From assembly GCF_019891175.1 (NCBI RefSeq), contig NZ_CP072600.1:1178001-1242000 (forward strand): 64,000 bases of DNA, read 5' to 3'. Positions 26,272 through 36,108 of this stretch are shown here, one piece after another. Under the pieces are notes generated by a model that ran no database searches, was not told the DNA's origin, and worked only from the letters and a program-made list of their open reading frames with translations. Made by a program: the position numbers and the translations under genes. The DNA is from Leptothermofonsia sichuanensis E412 (GTDB lineage: Bacteria > Cyanobacteriota > Cyanobacteriia > Leptolyngbyales > Leptolyngbyaceae). Every line of letters begins with the position of its first letter. The first letter of the stretch is position 1.

Positions 26272-27165
26272 CTACTTCTTTAAACTGGAGTCGCCATACC
26301 GGATCTGGAGTGCGATCGCGATGCTGACGATCAAGATCAACATGGTGCTGAGAGCTGATCCAAATCCCCAATTTTGAGTGGCTCCCAGGAAGTAGTTATA
26401 GATCAAACGGGCAACAGTCATGCTGGAGGCACCCCCCAGTAATTCGGGGTTGATAAAGTCTCCCATACAGGTGATAAACACCAGCAGGGAACCTGCCGTA
26501 ATGCCCGCCATTGACTGAGGAATAGTCACCTTCCAAAATGCCTGTTGGGGATTGGCACCCAGATCGGCAGCCGCTTCCAGCAATCGCCTGTCCAGCTTTT
26601 CCAGAGAGGCATACAGAATCAGCACCATGTAAGGCAATAATCCATAGGTCATGCCAATCAGGACAGCGGGTTCTCGATTAAGAATATCCAGAGGGGGGAT
26701 ATTCACCAGACCCAACAAGCTATTGAGGACTCCGGTTGGGCGCAAAATTGTAATCCAGGCATAGGATCGCAACAGGGAAGAAGTCCATAAGGGCAACACA
26801 AACCCCAGTAGTGCCAGGTTTTGCCAGCGTTTTGGTACCATCAGGGCAATCCAGTAGGCAACTGGAAAGCCTAACAGCAGGCAAAGAGCCGTTGAACTGA
26901 TGGAGAAGAACAGCGATCGCCACAAAACAGGTAAATAGTCAGGCTGAAAAATTCGGAAGTAGTTATCAAGCCCCGATGGGTTTACCACATCTCCCGGCTT
27001 AATGCCTGGCACCAGGCTGAGTTGAACAATTAACAGAATCGGAATCACCAGTAGCAGGGTCAGCCACACCCCCGCTGGAGCCAGCATCACCACAGGTTCA
27101 ACCCATTTCGGGGGAGAAGGAATTGGCTTGGATTCAGAACTGCCGATGAGAGGGGAGGAAGACAT
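26272..27165 (-). CDS. potB: Spermidine/putrescine ABC transporter permease PotB
   Basis: Second permease of the polyamine importer, with six spans and the EAA loop EAAADLGANPQQAFWKVTIP. I start at ATG 27165 (MSSSPLIGSSESKPIPS), giving 297 residues. The open frame continues to 27288, but those 41 codons translate the purine-rich low-complexity tract (residues such as SFPPYPSLLSSISLPLPPLP) and are unlikely to be protein. The gene is set between inverted repeats (26222-26249, 27273-27300). Confidence 0.9.
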   Translation of the reverse strand: MSSSPLIGSSESKPIPSPPKWVEPVVMLAPAGVWLTLLLVIPILLIVQLSLVPGIKPGDVVNPSGLDNYFRIFQPDYLPVLWRSLFFSISSTALCLLLGFPVAYWIALMVPKRWQNLALLGFVLPLWTSSLLRSYAWITILRPTGVLNSLLGLVNIPPLDILNREPAVLIGMTYGLLPYMVLILYASLEKLDRRLLEAAADLGANPQQAFWKVTIPQSMAGITAGSLLVFITCMGDFINPELLGGASSMTVARLIYNYFLGATQNWGFGSALSTMLILIVSIAIALQIRYGDSSLKK

Positions 27166-27272
27166 ACGAGGAAGCGGAGGGAGGGGTAAGGAGATAGAGC
27201 TGAGGAGGGAGGGGTAAGGAGGAAAAGAGAAGGCAGAAGGCAGAGGGCAGCAGGGGAGTCTAAAATCCAATC

Positions 27273-27300
27273 GCAGAAGCCAGAGCAAATTATTCCTCTA
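27273..27300. repeat. Right arm of inverted repeat flanking potB
   Basis: Reverse complement of 26222-26249 with two mismatches. It is joined on its left by an inverted gcagaaggcagagggcag tract, so the low-complexity tracts are inverted too. Confidence 0.7.
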
Positions 27301-27403
27301 AATTATCTTCGGCATTCCCTCTCTAATAACCAACAACTAATAACTAATAACGCAATGTGCAATTTACTGGCTGAAACCCCTGAGGTCTCTTTGCCAACAA
27401 CCA

Positions 27404-28525
27404 TCAACTGCTGGTTAATCTTGTCCAATACTGGTCATACAAATCAGTGGTTGCCGGATCAACGGGAACAATAGGTTCGCAGATATCAATGATTTCATCG
27501 GGAGGAAACAGGCTCTGGTCGTCGCGGAGGGGAGCCGGAAGCTGGTCATAGGCAGCCTGGTTGGGAGTGGCAAAAAACAGACGCTCGGTGACATCTACAG
27601 CGATCGCGGGTTGCAACATGAAGTTAATCCAGGCATAGGCAGCATCAGGATTAGGGGAAGTTTTAGGAATCACCATGGTGTCACTCCAGAGGGATGCACC
27701 GCTTTTCGGAACCACATATTTCAGAGGCAAACCCGGGTTTTCTCGCATCAGTCGGACAGCATCCGCAGAGTAAGCCATAGCAAGGTAAAGGTCGCCTGCC
27801 AGCAGCCGTTCTCGCCAGCCATCAGTGGTAAAGTTGGTAATCGCGGGCTTCAGTTCAACCAGTTTCTCATAGGCCTGTTTAATCTCATCAGGATTTGTAG
27901 TGTTGTATGAATAGCCCAGGGACTTTAGCGCCGCTCCAAGCACTTCTCGGACATCGTCCAGTAAGGTAATGCGGCGAGTCAATTTCGGCTGATTTCGCCA
28001 GAGGTAGTCCCAATCCTCTGGACCCGGATCAAGCTGATTGGCATTGTAGATCAGACCGGTTGTTCCCCAACTGATTGGGATGCTGTGGCGGTTGCCGGGA
28101 TCATAGGCCGGGTTTTGAAACTTGGGCAATATGTTCTCAATGCCCAGCAGTCGAGAGTGGTCAAGCTCACTCAGAAAGCCCTTTTCAATCATTTCCGCGA
28201 CTTTGTAGTCTGACGGGTAAATGACACTGTAGATGACCCCTTTCCCCGCCTGGAAAGTTGCCAGCATTGTCTCATTGGAGTTGAAAATAGCTGGAATCAC
28301 CCGGATCCCGGTTTGGGTTCTGAAGCTCTCCAGGAGAGGATCATCTACATAGCTGGACCAGGTGTAGATGTGTAGTTCATCTTTGGCTCCGCGAGGGCGG
28401 GTGGCAGGTCTGACTTCTGCCAGCGTCCAGCCACAACCAGAGAGTGCCATGCCTGTCAGAGCCTCAGACGAGACTTGCAGAAACTGGCGACGAGTTAGTC
28501 TGGAATGGAAAATGGTTGGCAGCAC
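27404..28525 (-). CDS. potD: Polyamine ABC transporter substrate-binding lipoprotein PotD
   Basis: Periplasmic binding protein of the PotD/PotF group. The N-terminus holds a twin-arginine motif (LTRRQFLQ, residues 10-17) and a lipobox-like LSGC at about 28-31, so export through Tat and lipid anchoring are likely. The mature domain opens with ELHIYTWSSYVDDPLLESF, typical of spermidine-binding proteins, and includes ISWGTTGLIYN. Length 373. It lies 9 bp after potA and 238 bp before potB. Confidence 0.92.
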   Translation of the reverse strand: MLPTIFHSRLTRRQFLQVSSEALTGMALSGCGWTLAEVRPATRPRGAKDELHIYTWSSYVDDPLLESFRTQTGIRVIPAIFNSNETMLATFQAGKGVIYSVIYPSDYKVAEMIEKGFLSELDHSRLLGIENILPKFQNPAYDPGNRHSIPISWGTTGLIYNANQLDPGPEDWDYLWRNQPKLTRRITLLDDVREVLGAALKSLGYSYNTTNPDEIKQAYEKLVELKPAITNFTTDGWRERLLAGDLYLAMAYSADAVRLMRENPGLPLKYVVPKSGASLWSDTMVIPKTSPNPDAAYAWINFMLQPAIAVDVTERLFFATPNQAAYDQLPAPLRDDQSLFPPDEIIDICEPIVPVDPATTDLYDQYWTRLTSS

Positions 28526-28534
28526 AGGAAGTCC

Positions 28535-29659
28535 TCAGGTTGCAATTGCCAGACAATCATCAAATGCCCAGTAGACGTAAATTGGGGTGTCAGCGTCGGG
28601 CAGGTTGAGGACACTGGGCTGCATCACAGTCAGGCGATCACCCGAATCCAGTTCCACCAGATAATGAACATGGGTTCCAAGGTACATAACATTCACGAAC
28701 CGCCCCTTAAACCAGTTCACCTGATCACCGGGTTGAGTGTGGCTGACCTGAATTCTTTCTGGACGCACACTAATTACCACTCGACCAGAAGAGGGAGTAT
28801 TGCCCATCTCTGAAGGCTTTACTTTCATCTTTAAGCCTTTTTCGGTGATGACCCAGAGCATGGCTGGATGTGACCCTTCAATTTTGCCAGGAAACAGATT
28901 GGTATCGCCGATAAAGTCAGCCACAAAGGGAGTCAACGGTTGCTCATAAATTCGGCTGGGCGTGTCAACTTGCTCAACCCTGCCCTGGTTCATGACGGCA
29001 ATCCGGTCAGACAGGCTGAGGGCTTCTTCCTGATCGTGGGTGACCATCACAAAGGTCAGCCCCAATTCCCGATGCAGATTCGTTAGCTCGACCTGCATTT
29101 CTTTGCGCAACTTTAAGTCCAGTGCCCCCAGAGGTTCATCCAGTAGCACGACTGCTGGCCGATTGACCAGTGCCCTGGCCAGAGCAACCCGCTGTTGTTG
29201 CCCCCCAGAAAGCTGCCCTGGAAAGCGGTTTGCAAAGGATTCCATCTTGACCAGGTTGAGTGCCTCTTTCACCCGAGTTTCAATTTCAGCTTTGCTCCGC
29301 TTTTTCAGTCGCAAGCCAAAGGCAATATTTTCCTGAACCGTTAAATGATTGAACAGGGCATAGCTTTGAAAAACCGTGTTGACGGGGCGACGATAGGGCG
29401 GCACCTGGGTCATGGGTTGCCCCTGGATCAGCACTTCGCCAGCAGAGGGGGTTTCAAATCCAGCAATCAGTCTTAATGTGGTTGTTTTGCCACATCCCGA
29501 AGGACCCAGGATGCTAAAAAACTCCCCACGAAGAATGTTAAGGTCAACGCTACGCACGACGGTTTCGCCAGCGAATACCTTAAAGACTTTCCGCAGCTCA
29601 ACATCAAAGCCGGTATCGGCTCTTGTAACCTGCTGATTCTGGGTGAGAATTTGAGACAT
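28535..29659 (-). CDS. potA: Spermidine/putrescine ABC transporter ATPase PotA
   Basis: ATPase that powers the importer. Walker A is GPSGCGKTT, the signature is [15 protein letters not shown], Walker B is [12 protein letters not shown], and the switch His is in [11 protein letters not shown]-terminal TOBE domain follows (about residues 285-370). Length 374 is standard. First gene of the pot operon, divergent from mrdA across about 420 bp. Confidence 0.95.
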   Translation of the reverse strand: MSQILTQNQQVTRADTGFDVELRKVFKVFAGETVVRSVDLNILRGEFFSILGPSGCGKTTTLRLIAGFETPSAGEVLIQGQPMTQVPPYRRPVNTVFQSYALFNHLTVQENIAFGLRLKKRSKAEIETRVKEALNLVKMESFANRFPGQLSGGQQQRVALARALVNRPAVVLLDEPLGALDLKLRKEMQVELTNLHRELGLTFVMVTHDQEEALSLSDRIAVMNQGRVEQVDTPSRIYEQPLTPFVADFIGDTNLFPGKIEGSHPAMLWVITEKGLKMKVKPSEMGNTPSSGRVVISVRPERIQVSHTQPGDQVNWFKGRFVNVMYLGTHVHYLVELDSGDRLTVMQPSVLNLPDADTPIYVYWAFDDCLAIAT

Positions 29660-30079
29660 AATGGCGATTCCCTATGAGAACTCCACCAGCTTCCTGGATC
29701 TTCATGGTAGAGTGACTGATTGAACATGACGTTTATTTTATCGACCTGACATTCATTTAGAAATTTGAGCGGATCTTAAAGAAAAACTTGAAATTATAGA
29801 TTGCATTATTGGGAGGCTTTGGGGCAGCTCTGATTGAACAGAGTGATCAGGAACCCTGTACTGACATCCGTAAACCCATACCCACCCAACCCCTGAATCA
29901 GAATCATCCCTGATCCTGCTATCTAGACTACCCAATGCGATTCAACCTTTCCAGAACGAGTGCCCCATATTCTGAACCTAGATTGCCCAATTATTCATGA
30001 ATAGAGACTATCTCTTTCAGGTCTTCTAGATTTTTCTTTTTCATCCTTTTGTTAAAGGATTTTGACTGACGGTGGATGT
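29660..30079. other. Divergent promoter region between potA and mrdA
   Basis: About 420 bp of AT-rich unique sequence with no convincing gene or repeat. It must hold promoters for both the pot operon and mrdA, but I cannot assign boxes with confidence. Confidence 0.5.
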
Positions 30080-31897
30080 ATGACTCTGACTCAGCCTTCT
30101 TCAAGGACAGCACAAAAAACAGCCCGCACGGTTGGCCGTGGGTATCAGTCTGTTGCCATCATGTTGGGTATTTCTATCGTGATGCTGGGCGGAATTTGCA
30201 CCCGGCTGGGCTATCTGCAACTGCTAGAGGGCGATCGCAACCGACAACTGGCAGACAACAATCGCATCCGACTGATCCCAAAACAGCCAGAACGGGGCAC
30301 AATCAGAGATCGCAAAGGCAAGGTGCTGGCAGTCAGCCGCTTATCTCACTCCGTCTATTTGTGGCCCCTGGCGCAGAAAAAGGCAGAGTGGAATCAGACC
30401 TTCAAACGGCTTGCCCAGTTGTTGAATATTCCCGAAAGTTATCTCCAGAAACGGATTGAGCAGGCAGGTTATAACTCCCCCTATTTGATCCGGGTGATGC
30501 GAAGTATCAGCCCTGCCCAGGTCACTGTGCTGTCTGAATATGCCAGTGAACTGGAAGGGGTGCAGGTTGAGCCGGAGGCTGTTCGCTATTACCCCAATGG
30601 CGACCTGGCAGCTCATGTGCTGGGCTACACGGGAGAAATGAGTGACCAGGATCTGGAACGGCGACAGAAGAAGGGGTATCGCCTGGGAGATGTGATTGGT
30701 CAAATGGGAATTGAGTCTGCCTATGAAGACTTGCTGCGGGGTGAGTGGGGCGGGCAACAGGTTGAGGTGGATGGCCTGGGGCAGGTGGTGCGGATTCTGG
30801 GTCGGAAAGAAACTCAATCTGGCAAAAACGTTAACCTGACTCTGGATGTAGACCTGCAAAAGGCTGCCGAGGTGGCATTGGGGGATCGTAAGGGGGCGAT
30901 CGTTGCTATGGACCCTAATAACGGAGCAGTGCTGGCAATGGTCAGCCGTCCAGCATTTGACCCAAACCTGTTCTCGGCCCGGATTAGTGATGAACAGTGG
31001 AAAAGGTTACAGAGTGAAGACCATCCGTTTGTTAACCGCGCGTTACAGGGATTTCCGCCCGCCAGTACATTCAAGATTGTGACAACGGCTGCCGCCATCG
31101 AAACTGGCAAATTCAGTCCAGATACAGTATTGCAAACCTACCCTTCCCTGACCATTGGCGGTATTGAGTTTGGGGATTGGAACCGGGCCGGGTTTGGGCC
31201 GCTCAATTTTGTCGGAGCAATGGCCTGGAGTAGTGACACTTTCTTTTACCAGATTGCCATGGGAGTGGGAGATAGGGATCTGATTCAGTGGACGCGCCGG
31301 TTTGGGTTTGGTAGAAAAACTGGAATTGAGCTATCCTCTGAGGAGGCAGCGGGGCTGGTACCAGACGAAAACTGGAAGCAAAAAGAGATTGGAGAAGGCT
31401 GGTTTTTGGGCGACACGGTCAATATGTCAATTGGACAGGGATATTTGCAGACCTCTCCCCTCCAGGTTGCTGTGATGTTTGCCGCTGTTGCTAATGGCGG
31501 CTATCTGGTCAAACCCCATCTGTTGAAGGATAACGAAGCAGCCAAAAACTGGCGAGAGCCGTTGAACCTCAAGCCAGAAACCATCCGGATTTTGCAGGAG
31601 GGGTTAAGGGCAGTCGTTGTAAGCGGTACAGGAACAGCCCTTAACGTACCCAACCTGCCTCCGATTGCTGGCAAAAGTGGCACCGCAGAGGACTTCGGCC
31701 GGAAGTCCCATACCTGGTTTGGAGGGTATGCTCCGGCAAATAAACCAGAGATTTTGGTAGTTGCTTTTGGTGAAAACTCTGGCGGCGGTGGCGGTTCATT
31801 AACTGGTCCAATGGTGCGCCAGGTGATTGAATCTTATTTCAACCCCAGCAAGAAGCTCGTGAAGCAGGCAGAGATTGAGCAGGTCTTGACCGATTAA
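30080..31897 (+). CDS. mrdA: Penicillin-binding protein 2 (cell elongation transpeptidase)
   Basis: Class B PBP that cross-links peptidoglycan during side-wall growth. One N-terminal span (about residues 25-47) precedes the dimerisation domain, which begins PERGTIRDRKGKVLAVS. The transpeptidase domain has STFK (PPASTFKIVTTAA), SSD (MAWSSDTFFYQIA) and KSGT (IAGKSGTAEDF). Start at ATG 30080 (MTLTQPSSRTAQ) with GGTGGA upstream; TTG 30062 would add six residues. Length 605. It overlaps the convergent DUF2358 gene by 4 bp. Confidence 0.95.
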   Translation: MTLTQPSSRTAQKTARTVGRGYQSVAIMLGISIVMLGGICTRLGYLQLLEGDRNRQLADNNRIRLIPKQPERGTIRDRKGKVLAVSRLSHSVYLWPLAQKKAEWNQTFKRLAQLLNIPESYLQKRIEQAGYNSPYLIRVMRSISPAQVTVLSEYASELEGVQVEPEAVRYYPNGDLAAHVLGYTGEMSDQDLERRQKKGYRLGDVIGQMGIESAYEDLLRGEWGGQQVEVDGLGQVVRILGRKETQSGKNVNLTLDVDLQKAAEVALGDRKGAIVAMDPNNGAVLAMVSRPAFDPNLFSARISDEQWKRLQSEDHPFVNRALQGFPPASTFKIVTTAAAIETGKFSPDTVLQTYPSLTIGGIEFGDWNRAGFGPLNFVGAMAWSSDTFFYQIAMGVGDRDLIQWTRRFGFGRKTGIELSSEEAAGLVPDENWKQKEIGEGWFLGDTVNMSIGQGYLQTSPLQVAVMFAAVANGGYLVKPHLLKDNEAAKNWREPLNLKPETIRILQEGLRAVVVSGTGTALNVPNLPPIAGKSGTAEDFGRKSHTWFGGYAPANKPEILVVAFGENSGGGGGSLTGPMVRQVIESYFNPSKKLVKQAEIEQVLTD

Positions 31898-32340
31898 GGC
31901 ATGTAGGAAGCCCCAGGTTGAATAAACTGCTTGAGGATAGTGGAGGGGGAACGATCCCAGGTGTCAATATGTTCGTAGATCAGGGCTTCTGAGTTGAGTT
32001 TGTAGAGAGAGTAGCCATTGAAAAAAATGGTTGCCTTCCACGGGACTCGCAGGGTACCGCGAACAGTCCAGTCAGCCCGAATGGCATCTGGACCACACGG
32101 CTGAACGTCATGTAAGTCAAAATCGAGTTCGGTGAAGAACAATCTGCCGTGGAAGCGTAAGGTCCAGAAGATGATGCGGTAGTTGAATTTGCCTTTGAAC
32201 TGGTTAACCGGGTCACGGAAGAAAATATCCCGGCTGTAGATGTCATAGGAAATGTCTTTCTGGAAGAGGTTTGGCAGATCATGTTTGAGAATGGCGATCG
32301 CTCGCTCAACCTGTTCATTGTATTGGGTTTCCGTCATCAT
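31894..32340 (-). CDS. DUF2358 family protein
   Basis: A 148-residue soluble protein of a family shared by cyanobacteria and plant plastids. The start (ERAIAILKHDLPNLFQKDI) and the IYSRDIFFRDPVNQFKG block fit DUF2358, thought to adopt an NTF2-like fold. No signal peptide. Stop overlaps the mrdA stop by 4 bp. No function is known. Confidence 0.78.
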   Translation of the reverse strand: MMTETQYNEQVERAIAILKHDLPNLFQKDISYDIYSRDIFFRDPVNQFKGKFNYRIIFWTLRFHGRLFFTELDFDLHDVQPCGPDAIRADWTVRGTLRVPWKATIFFNGYSLYKLNSEALIYEHIDTWDRSPSTILKQFIQPGASYMP

Positions 32341-32414
32341 AAAGGGGGGGAGGGGCAGGGAAGAGGTTGTTAGTTGTTAGAACTGAGTTGTTAGAACTGA
32401 AGCCAGAGTTACTG

Positions 32415-32451
32415 GTACTTTCAACATTCAACGTACTTTCAACATTCAACG
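32415..32451. repeat. Short tandem duplication, two 18-bp units
   Basis: tactttcaacattcaacg occurs twice in tandem in the 135-bp spacer upstream of the DUF2358 gene. A second near-duplication, ttgttagaactga, lies about 40 bp before it. Probably slippage in non-coding DNA. Confidence 0.6.
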
Positions 32452-32475
32452 CTTAACCTCTCAACCTTCAGCCCC

Positions 32476-33105
32476 TTAAAACATGGTCAGAATGTAAAGC
32501 AGTGTAAATAGCACAATCCAGATAATGTCTACAAAGTGCCAGTAGATTTCTGCCATCTCCACTCCGGTATGCTTGGTGGCGTTGTAGTGATTGGGGCGGC
32601 GCGATCGCCACAACACCCCTAAGATCAACAACAGTCCAATAAACACGTGCAGTCCATGAAACCCGGTCATCAGATAGAAGCAGTTTGAGAAGACATTGGT
32701 TCTAAGTCCATAACCCAGGGTCGAGTACTCATACACCTGCCCTGCAAGGAACACCGCTCCCATCAATGCGGTCACGATGTACCACTTGCGTAAGCCTTTA
32801 ACATCATTCTTCTTAATAGCTGTATCCCCCAGGTGAATCACAAAACTACTGGATACCAGGATGATGGTGTTAATCGCAGGTACCAGTAGTTCCACTTCTG
32901 TTCCTTCGGGGGGCCACTCATAGGCAAGCCCCCGTAAAAACAGGTAAGCGGCAAAAAAACCGCCAAACATGAGGGATTCCGAAACCAGAAAAGTCAGCAA
33001 TCCCCAAACCCGCAAGTCGGCATGTTCTTCATGATGCCCAGCCACGGTGACAGCTTGGACTGGGGGAGTCAGGGAGTCAGGTGTTTCGATGGTTGATCCT
33101 TGCAT
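32476..33105 (-). CDS. ctaE: Cytochrome c oxidase subunit III
   Basis: Membrane subunit III of the aa3-type terminal oxidase. It has five or so spans, with the conserved Glu and His regions in SESLMFGGFFAAYLF and MTGFHGLHVFIGLLL, and the C-terminal WHFVDIIWIVLF motif. Length 209 is typical of the short bacterial form. Last gene of ctaC-ctaD-ctaE; 90 bp separate it from ctaD. Confidence 0.96.
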   Translation of the reverse strand: MQGSTIETPDSLTPPVQAVTVAGHHEEHADLRVWGLLTFLVSESLMFGGFFAAYLFLRGLAYEWPPEGTEVELLVPAINTIILVSSSFVIHLGDTAIKKNDVKGLRKWYIVTALMGAVFLAGQVYEYSTLGYGLRTNVFSNCFYLMTGFHGLHVFIGLLLILGVLWRSRRPNHYNATKHTGVEMAEIYWHFVDIIWIVLFTLLYILTMF

Positions 33106-33195
33106 GGTGTGACTCTTGTAGTAAGGACAGGGGAAGGATGGAGGATGGACAGCTCTGTCGTTCCCGGAGGGTAGGATGAAATAATTTCCCCCGAT

Positions 33196-34863
33196 CTAGC
33201 TGACTGAAGCGGGGGGTCTTTCTTCGGACATGGGACTGCGTCCATTTAAACCATAGTCATAGGGTCCATGGGTGACAACGGGCAATATCTCCCAGTTTTC
33301 GATAATCGGGGGCGACTCCGTTGTCCATTCCAGCGTCATAGCTTTCCAGGGATTATCGCCAGCTTTTTCGCCAGCAATCCAGCTCCAGATGACATTGACT
33401 GTAAAGGGAATCACCGAAATTGCCAGCACATAAGCCCCAATGGTGCAAAGCTGGTTGATGGGTTCAAATTGAGGATCGTACATGGCCACCCGACGGGGCA
33501 TTCCCTGTAAACCCAGTTGGTGCATGGGCAAGAAGGTAAGGTGTGTGCCAATGAACGTTAGAACGAAGTGAATTTTGCCCAGGGTTTCATTCATCATCCG
33601 CCCGGTCATTTTGGGAAACCAGTGGTAAATTCCCGCATAGATGCCGAATACCGAACCTCCGAACAAGACATAGTGGAAATGAGCCACGATGTAGTAAGTA
33701 TCGTGGACATGGACATCAAAGGGAACCACACCCAGCGTGACGCCGCTCAGTCCCCCAATCACAAACATAGACAGCAGACCGAGGGCAAACAACATGGCAC
33801 TGGTGTAGCGGATCTTGCCACCCCAGAGGGTTGCCACCCAGCTAAAAATCTTAATGCCGGTGGGAACAGCCACAATCAGTGTAGAAATGGTGAAGAATAG
33901 CCGCATCCAGGGAGGGGTACCACTGGTAAACATATGGTGAACCCAGACGAACAGACCTACCAGACAGATGGCCAGACTGGAGTAGGCGATCGCCTTATAG
34001 CCAAAAATTGATTTACGGGAATGGACTGGGATCACTTCAGACATGATCCCAAAAATGGGCAGGATCATCAGATACACTGCCGGGTGGGAGTAAAACCAGA
34101 ACAGATGCTGATAAAGCACAACATTACCATTGGCATCGGGCTTAAAGAAGGACGTGCCAAAGTTGATATCAAACAACAACAGGACTAAACCAGCCGCCAA
34201 TACAGGAGTAGACACCAGGGCCAGCAGGGAAGTTGCCAGAATCGCCCAGCAAAACAGGGGGAGCTGATCCCACCGCATACTGGGAACCTTCATCTTGAGG
34301 GTTGTCACGATGAAGTTGATGGAACCCAGAATGGAAGAGGTTCCCACCAGGACAATGCTGAGAATCCAGAAACTCTGGGCAGTGGGGGCAGTAATTTCAC
34401 TCAGGGGAGGGTAAGAAGTCCACCCTGCCTGGGCACCCCCAAACAGAAAGCTTGCCAGCAACAATGCCCCGGCAGGAGGATTCAGCCAGAAGGCGATCGC
34501 ATTTAGCCTGGGAAATGCCATATCCCTGGCACCCACCATCAGCGGCACCAGGAAGTTACCAAACCCACCAATGGCACTAGGGACGATCCACAGAAAAATC
34601 ATGATCGTGCCGTGGTTAGTCATGAAAGCATTGTAGAGACTGGGGTCGATAAAATCAGAGTCTGCCGTAGCCAGTTCTGTCCGCATGGCAACGGCCATCA
34701 GTCCCCCAATCAGATAAAAGAAGAAAGCAGTAACCAGATATTGAATCCCAATGACCTTATGGTCGATGTTGAAGGTAAAGTATTCGTACCATTTCCACGC
34801 TTTCTTATGCGCACTGGATTCAATAACTGGCGGGTTTTGGACAGGGATTTGTGCTTGAGTCAT
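33196..34863 (-). CDS. ctaD: Cytochrome c oxidase subunit I
   Basis: Catalytic subunit with heme a and the heme a3-CuB site. Twelve spans. Ligand regions: MTNHGTIMIFLW (low-spin heme His), WFYSHPAVYLMILP (CuB His and the Tyr-linked region), WVHHMFTSG (two CuB His) and HDTYYIVAHFHYVL (heme His pair). Length 555 is normal. Transfers electrons from the CuA subunit to oxygen in respiration, in thylakoid or cytoplasmic membrane. Confidence 0.97.
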   Translation of the reverse strand: MTQAQIPVQNPPVIESSAHKKAWKWYEYFTFNIDHKVIGIQYLVTAFFFYLIGGLMAVAMRTELATADSDFIDPSLYNAFMTNHGTIMIFLWIVPSAIGGFGNFLVPLMVGARDMAFPRLNAIAFWLNPPAGALLLASFLFGGAQAGWTSYPPLSEITAPTAQSFWILSIVLVGTSSILGSINFIVTTLKMKVPSMRWDQLPLFCWAILATSLLALVSTPVLAAGLVLLLFDINFGTSFFKPDANGNVVLYQHLFWFYSHPAVYLMILPIFGIMSEVIPVHSRKSIFGYKAIAYSSLAICLVGLFVWVHHMFTSGTPPWMRLFFTISTLIVAVPTGIKIFSWVATLWGGKIRYTSAMLFALGLLSMFVIGGLSGVTLGVVPFDVHVHDTYYIVAHFHYVLFGGSVFGIYAGIYHWFPKMTGRMMNETLGKIHFVLTFIGTHLTFLPMHQLGLQGMPRRVAMYDPQFEPINQLCTIGAYVLAISVIPFTVNVIWSWIAGEKAGDNPWKAMTLEWTTESPPIIENWEILPVVTHGPYDYGLNGRSPMSEERPPASVS

Positions 34864-35067
34864 AAACCGTTGATTAATCTTGGGGGAATTGCAAGGTGCC
34901 TGGGTATTAAGATCTGTCAGTTTGGAAAAGTCGTCAGTTGCTGGTTAATTGGTTGTTAGGCGTCATTAACTGGAGATTGGTCGTCAGTTACAAGATGGAA
35001 AACACATACAGGGTGGGAACTCGACGAAAAATACTAATCCAGACTCTAACAACGAACCAACGAACCA

Positions 35068-36108
35068 TTACTGATGAGGATGGAGTTGTTTCAACATTTC
35101 AGCATTGATCCCCATTTCCTCACCGTAAGGAGTCAGAAATTCAGACACCGACATTTCAGCCGGGTTTGCCGCAATTGCCTGGTTCAAGGAATTCGCCTGG
35201 GCAACCTTATTTTCTTCCAACCACTGCTGATAGTCTTCAGGCGTATGCACGATTACCTGGGTTCTCATGCTGCCGTGATAGGAGCCACACAGTTCAGCAC
35301 AAACAATCGGATAAGTTCCCGTCTTGGTGGCGACAAAGTTTAGCTGTGACTTTTCCCCTGGCAGAGCATCCTGCTTCAGGCGGAACTGGGGCAACCACAG
35401 AGAGTGGATCACATCCTGAGCCGTGATGTTAAGCTGCACACTTTTACCAACGGGAATATGAAGTTCCCCTGTAGTCAGCCCATCATCCGGGTAGGTAAAC
35501 AGCCAGGCGTACTGCAATCCCACGACATTGACAGTGACATCGGCTTTATTCTTGGCTTCAGGTGGAGCGCCAAAGCCGTAAATCGGAAGCTTATACGCCT
35601 TTTCAGAGTCTGGGTCCATTACAGAAGCGGAAGCGGGATCAGCCGCATCGGCAACCAGGGGAGCCGCGATCGCACTCCCTGGAGGGTGACCAGGCTGATG
35701 GGCAACATGGGCAGAAGGGTGACTGTGGGCCATCATCCCGGTGGAGGGTGCAAAGCCCCCCATGCGCTGGTACACATCCACGCTGTAAATCCCCAAACCA
35801 ATCACAATCAGTGCTGGGATTGCTGTCCAAACAATTTCCAGCGGGAAGTTGCCTTCCAGAAAGACACCGTCGGTATCATCTCCTGGGGGACGGCGGTACT
35901 TGATGACAAAAATCAAAATTGCTCCCTGAACGACCAGGAAAAGGGCGAAAGCGATACCCAGCATAATGCTGAACAGGTTATCAACCAGAGGTGCCTGTTC
36001 CGACACCTGTTCGGGTAACAGCCCATGATTTAAACTCACCCAAACGCTCAGAAGCGTAATGACGATACCAGCGATCAGGGTCAGTAATGAAGCTGGAACT
36101 TGTGACAT
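35068..36108 (-). CDS. ctaC: Cytochrome c oxidase subunit II
   Basis: Carries the CuA centre that takes electrons from cytochrome c6 or plastocyanin. N-terminal hydrophobic segment (about 8-28) plus two spans (about 44-70 and 92-112) precede the cupredoxin domain. CuA ligands are in DVIHSLWLP and CAELCGSYHGSM. Residues 125-141 form a His-rich insert (five His) between the last span and the CuA domain, longer than in most homologues I know. Length 346. First gene of ctaCDE, 204 bp before ctaD. Confidence 0.96.
   Translation of the reverse strand: MSQVPASLLTLIAGIVITLLSVWVSLNHGLLPEQVSEQAPLVDNLFSIMLGIAFALFLVVQGAILIFVIKYRRPPGDDTDGVFLEGNFPLEIVWTAIPALIVIGLGIYSVDVYQRMGGFAPSTGMMAHSHPSAHVAHQPGHPPGSAIAAPLVADAADPASASVMDPDSEKAYKLPIYGFGAPPEAKNKADVTVNVVGLQYAWLFTYPDDGLTTGELHIPVGKSVQLNITAQDVIHSLWLPQFRLKQDALPGEKSQLNFVATKTGTYPIVCAELCGSYHGSMRTQVIVHTPEDYQQWLEENKVAQANSLNQAIAANPAEMSVSEFLTPYGEEMGINAEMLKQLHPHQ

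Noticed and set aside
27166-27288. N-terminal 41 codons of the longest potB frame
   Set aside because: They translate a purine-rich low-complexity tract and would place an odd Ser/Pro-rich leader before a normal PotB start.
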